A stretch of DNA of 35,096 nt from Fulvivirga sp. (GTDB lineage: Bacteria; Bacteroidota; Bacteroidia; Cytophagales; Cyclobacteriaceae). Of this stretch, positions 33,362 through 35,096 are shown in pieces (positions within the stretch are counted from its first letter, which is position 1; each line of letters starts with the position of its first letter). The stretch is from assembly GCA_028280565.1 (NCBI GenBank), contig JANQLQ010000332.1, positions 1 through 35,096 on the forward strand, written 5' to 3'. The notes under the pieces were generated by a model. The model made no database searches. It was not told where the DNA came from and saw nothing but the letters and a program-made list of their open reading frames with translations. The translations under genes and the position numbers were made by a program.

Positions 33362-35096
33362 ATGAAAAGTTTAGTCATTTTCCTGCTATTGTTTAATTTA
33401 TACTTTTTCTCCCATGCCCAGGTAAATGAGGACATTATGACGCCTGTAGATCAATTCGAACAAGTGGCCGAGAGATATACTCAATATGCACGTTCTTATA
33501 ATATAGACAGTCTTCAAAAGTACGGACAACACATGTGGAGCTTGGCTTATCGGTCAGGGGATTCACTCCAAATTGTAAGGGCTAATGCGGCTAAAGGACA
33601 TATTTTTAAAAGCCTGGGGGATTTTGATAGTGCATTATATTTTTATAAGCGGGGCTTGATCATCAGTGTTTCGAATGGCTTCAGGGAAAGAAGAAAATCC
33701 ATTTTGAATGAGTTAGGAATGCTTCATTACGATTATTCGATCTACAACAAGGCACTCAGCTACCACCTTGAATCTTTAAAAATGCGAGAGGAAGATCGAA
33801 ACGATAAGCAAATTGCTTTTAGTTGTAACAACATCGGGCTTGTTTACTATCACATCGGTGACCTAGATAAAGCCATTTTTTACTTGGAAAGATCACTGGA
33901 TATCAAAAAGTCACTGGGGCTGAATTTCACATCTACTTTAGGAAACCTAGGATTGTGCTACACAAATCTTGAAGACCACGATAAAGCCATAGAGTATTAT
34001 GAAAGGGTTATGGCGCTCTGCCCATCAAATTGTCCTGGAGCCCGGGCTGAAGCACTTATTGGACTAGGGTTTTCCTACATGGATCAAAAAAAGTATCAAG
34101 AGTCATTTGATTGTTTCGAAAAAAGCCTTCTTATATCTAAGGAACACCAACTTATCCATAAGCAGATAGTATCCTACCACTACTTATCAGTAATACAAAA
34201 AGAGAATGGTTTTTTTGATAAAGCCTTAGACTTGTGTAAAAAGAGTTTAGAGTTGGCCCAATCTAGAAATAAGATGATTTGGGTAAGCAAAAATTACCAG
34301 CGCATAGCAGATATCTACTCGAAACAAGGGGAGTATGAATTAGCTTACCAGTATTTAGTTAAGTATGATTCAATTAATTACGAATTTCTAAACAAAGGAG
34401 TGATCAAAGATATGGCCAATATTCAAGCCAATTATGAACAGTATGAAAATCAGAAGATCATTAAGGAGCAGGACAAAGAGTTAGCCACTAGGACGACCTA
34501 TCTTGTAGTAACTCTTATACTTTTTTTCTTGGTTTTGCTAATTGTGATCATCCTCCACAGGAGTAACCGTTTCCGTAAGCGGGCCAATAAGCGTATAAAT
34601 GACACTTTAGAAGAACTCCGCACCACCCAAGACCAACTGGTAGCCCAAGAAAAAATGGCAGCCTTAGGCCAATTAGTTTCTGGCATCGCCCATGAGATCA
34701 ACACCCCCCTGGGCGCAATCCAAGGGCTGATCTCCCCGGTATCGGATCATTTTTCGTTCGTAGTGTCCCAATTACACCATGGATTAAAAGATATACCGGG
34801 CGATAAGTTCGGAATGGTGTTAGGTTGGGTCCAAAAATACACATCGAAAGATACTCTGATATCGACCTTAGCCCGCAGAAATCATAAGAAACGCTTAATA
34901 GCACATCTTTCCGAACGCGGATTATCACAACGTCGTGACCTGGCCGATAAATTACTTGATATTGGGATTACCGACGAGGACGAAACCATAGAAAGCTTAC
35001 TTTCCTTGCATGATCCCGTAAAAATGATCGACCTGTTACACAGCATAGTGATGCACGAGCGTGGTACCGTTTCCATTCGTGCGGTACCACGCTCGT
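33362..35096 (+). CDS. TPR-sensor histidine kinase 3, 3' truncated
   Basis: Starts with ATG 33362 (MKSLVIFLLLFNLYFFSHAQ, a signal peptide) and stays open to the window end, so only 578 codons are visible and it can be overlooked by an ORF finder that needs a stop. Periplasmic TPRs (CNNIGLVYYHIGDLDKAIFY), membrane span (YLVVTLILFFLVLLIVIILH) and coiled coil precede His444 in GIAHEINTPLGAIQG. From 34613 the DNA is almost identical to kinase 2 (32375 onward), including its helical insertion. Bases 35070-35096 are likely an artefact, so true sequence ends at 35069. The ATP-binding half is missing. Confidence 0.88.
   Translation, partial: MKSLVIFLLLFNLYFFSHAQVNEDIMTPVDQFEQVAERYTQYARSYNIDSLQKYGQHMWSLAYRSGDSLQIVRANAAKGHIFKSLGDFDSALYFYKRGLIISVSNGFRERRKSILNELGMLHYDYSIYNKALSYHLESLKMREEDRNDKQIAFSCNNIGLVYYHIGDLDKAIFYLERSLDIKKSLGLNFTSTLGNLGLCYTNLEDHDKAIEYYERVMALCPSNCPGARAEALIGLGFSYMDQKKYQESFDCFEKSLLISKEHQLIHKQIVSYHYLSVIQKENGFFDKALDLCKKSLELAQSRNKMIWVSKNYQRIADIYSKQGEYELAYQYLVKYDSINYEFLNKGVIKDMANIQANYEQYENQKIIKEQDKELATRTTYLVVTLILFFLVLLIVIILHRSNRFRKRANKRINDTLEELRTTQDQLVAQEKMAALGQLVSGIAHEINTPLGAIQGLISPVSDHFSFVVSQLHHGLKDIPGDKFGMVLGWVQKYTSKDTLISTLARRNHKKRLIAHLSERGLSQRRDLADKLLDIGITDEDETIESLLSLHDPVKMIDLLHSIVMHERGTVSIRAVPRS
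35055..35096. other. Terminal inverted repeat, probable contig-end fold-back
   Basis: A 15-bp perfect inverted pair, ACGAGCGTGGTACCG (35055-35069) and its complement at 35082-35096, closes the window. The reverse complement of 35070-35096 matches what kinase 2 has at the corresponding place (GGTACCGCACAAATGGAAA), so the last 27 bases are the true next sequence folded back. Confidence 0.8.

Overview
The window reads as a draft chromosomal contig from a member of the Bacteroidota, most likely a Cytophagia-type marine or soil lineage. Supporting signs are the lipoprotein-rich glycoside hydrolase cluster, TAnnTTTG-type -7 promoter elements in place of E. coli-type -10 boxes, large TPR-sensor histidine kinases with tiny exported peptides next to them, and families of short palindromic intergenic repeats. 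There are no phage, plasmid or transposase genes. No rRNA or tRNA was seen.

Layout. (1) 1-10399 is a co-directional carbohydrate-utilisation cluster: GH31 (5' end cut by the window), a Tat-exported polysaccharide pyruvyl transferase-family protein, a SusB-like GH97 alpha-glucosidase lipoprotein, an exported CE1-like esterase, an exported GH39-like clan A hydrolase and a GH2 beta-mannosidase lipoprotein. Together they would deacylate and depolymerise a mixed alpha/beta glycan at the cell surface and in the periplasm; no SusC/SusD pair is in view. (2) 10400-12114 has no intact large gene. It holds a decayed HTH gene, an eleven-unit array of degenerate 21-bp repeats, a GC-rich segment that folds into consecutive hairpins, and copies of two MITE-like repeat families. 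This is the most unusual part of the window. (3) 12115-26434 is housekeeping: a lipoprotein, a fatty acid desaturase, aspS, an exported unknown, tadA, sodA, fabD, folK, sppA, bioB and typA/bipA, with repeat families B and C sitting in the convergent gaps. (4) 26435-35096 is a signalling region: two previously uncalled small exported peptides (53 and 45 aa), a TPR histidine kinase with an unknown 130-aa protein and a single-domain response regulator, then two tandem TPR histidine kinases whose kinase modules are almost identical in DNA while their TPR sensors differ.

The last 27 bases of the window are an inverted copy of adjacent sequence and look like a contig-end fold-back artefact, so the third kinase is truncated there. 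The main candidates for something undescribed are the 21-bp phased array with its structured neighbour (11023-11410) and the sensor-swapping kinase cluster with its small exported peptides (27309-35069).
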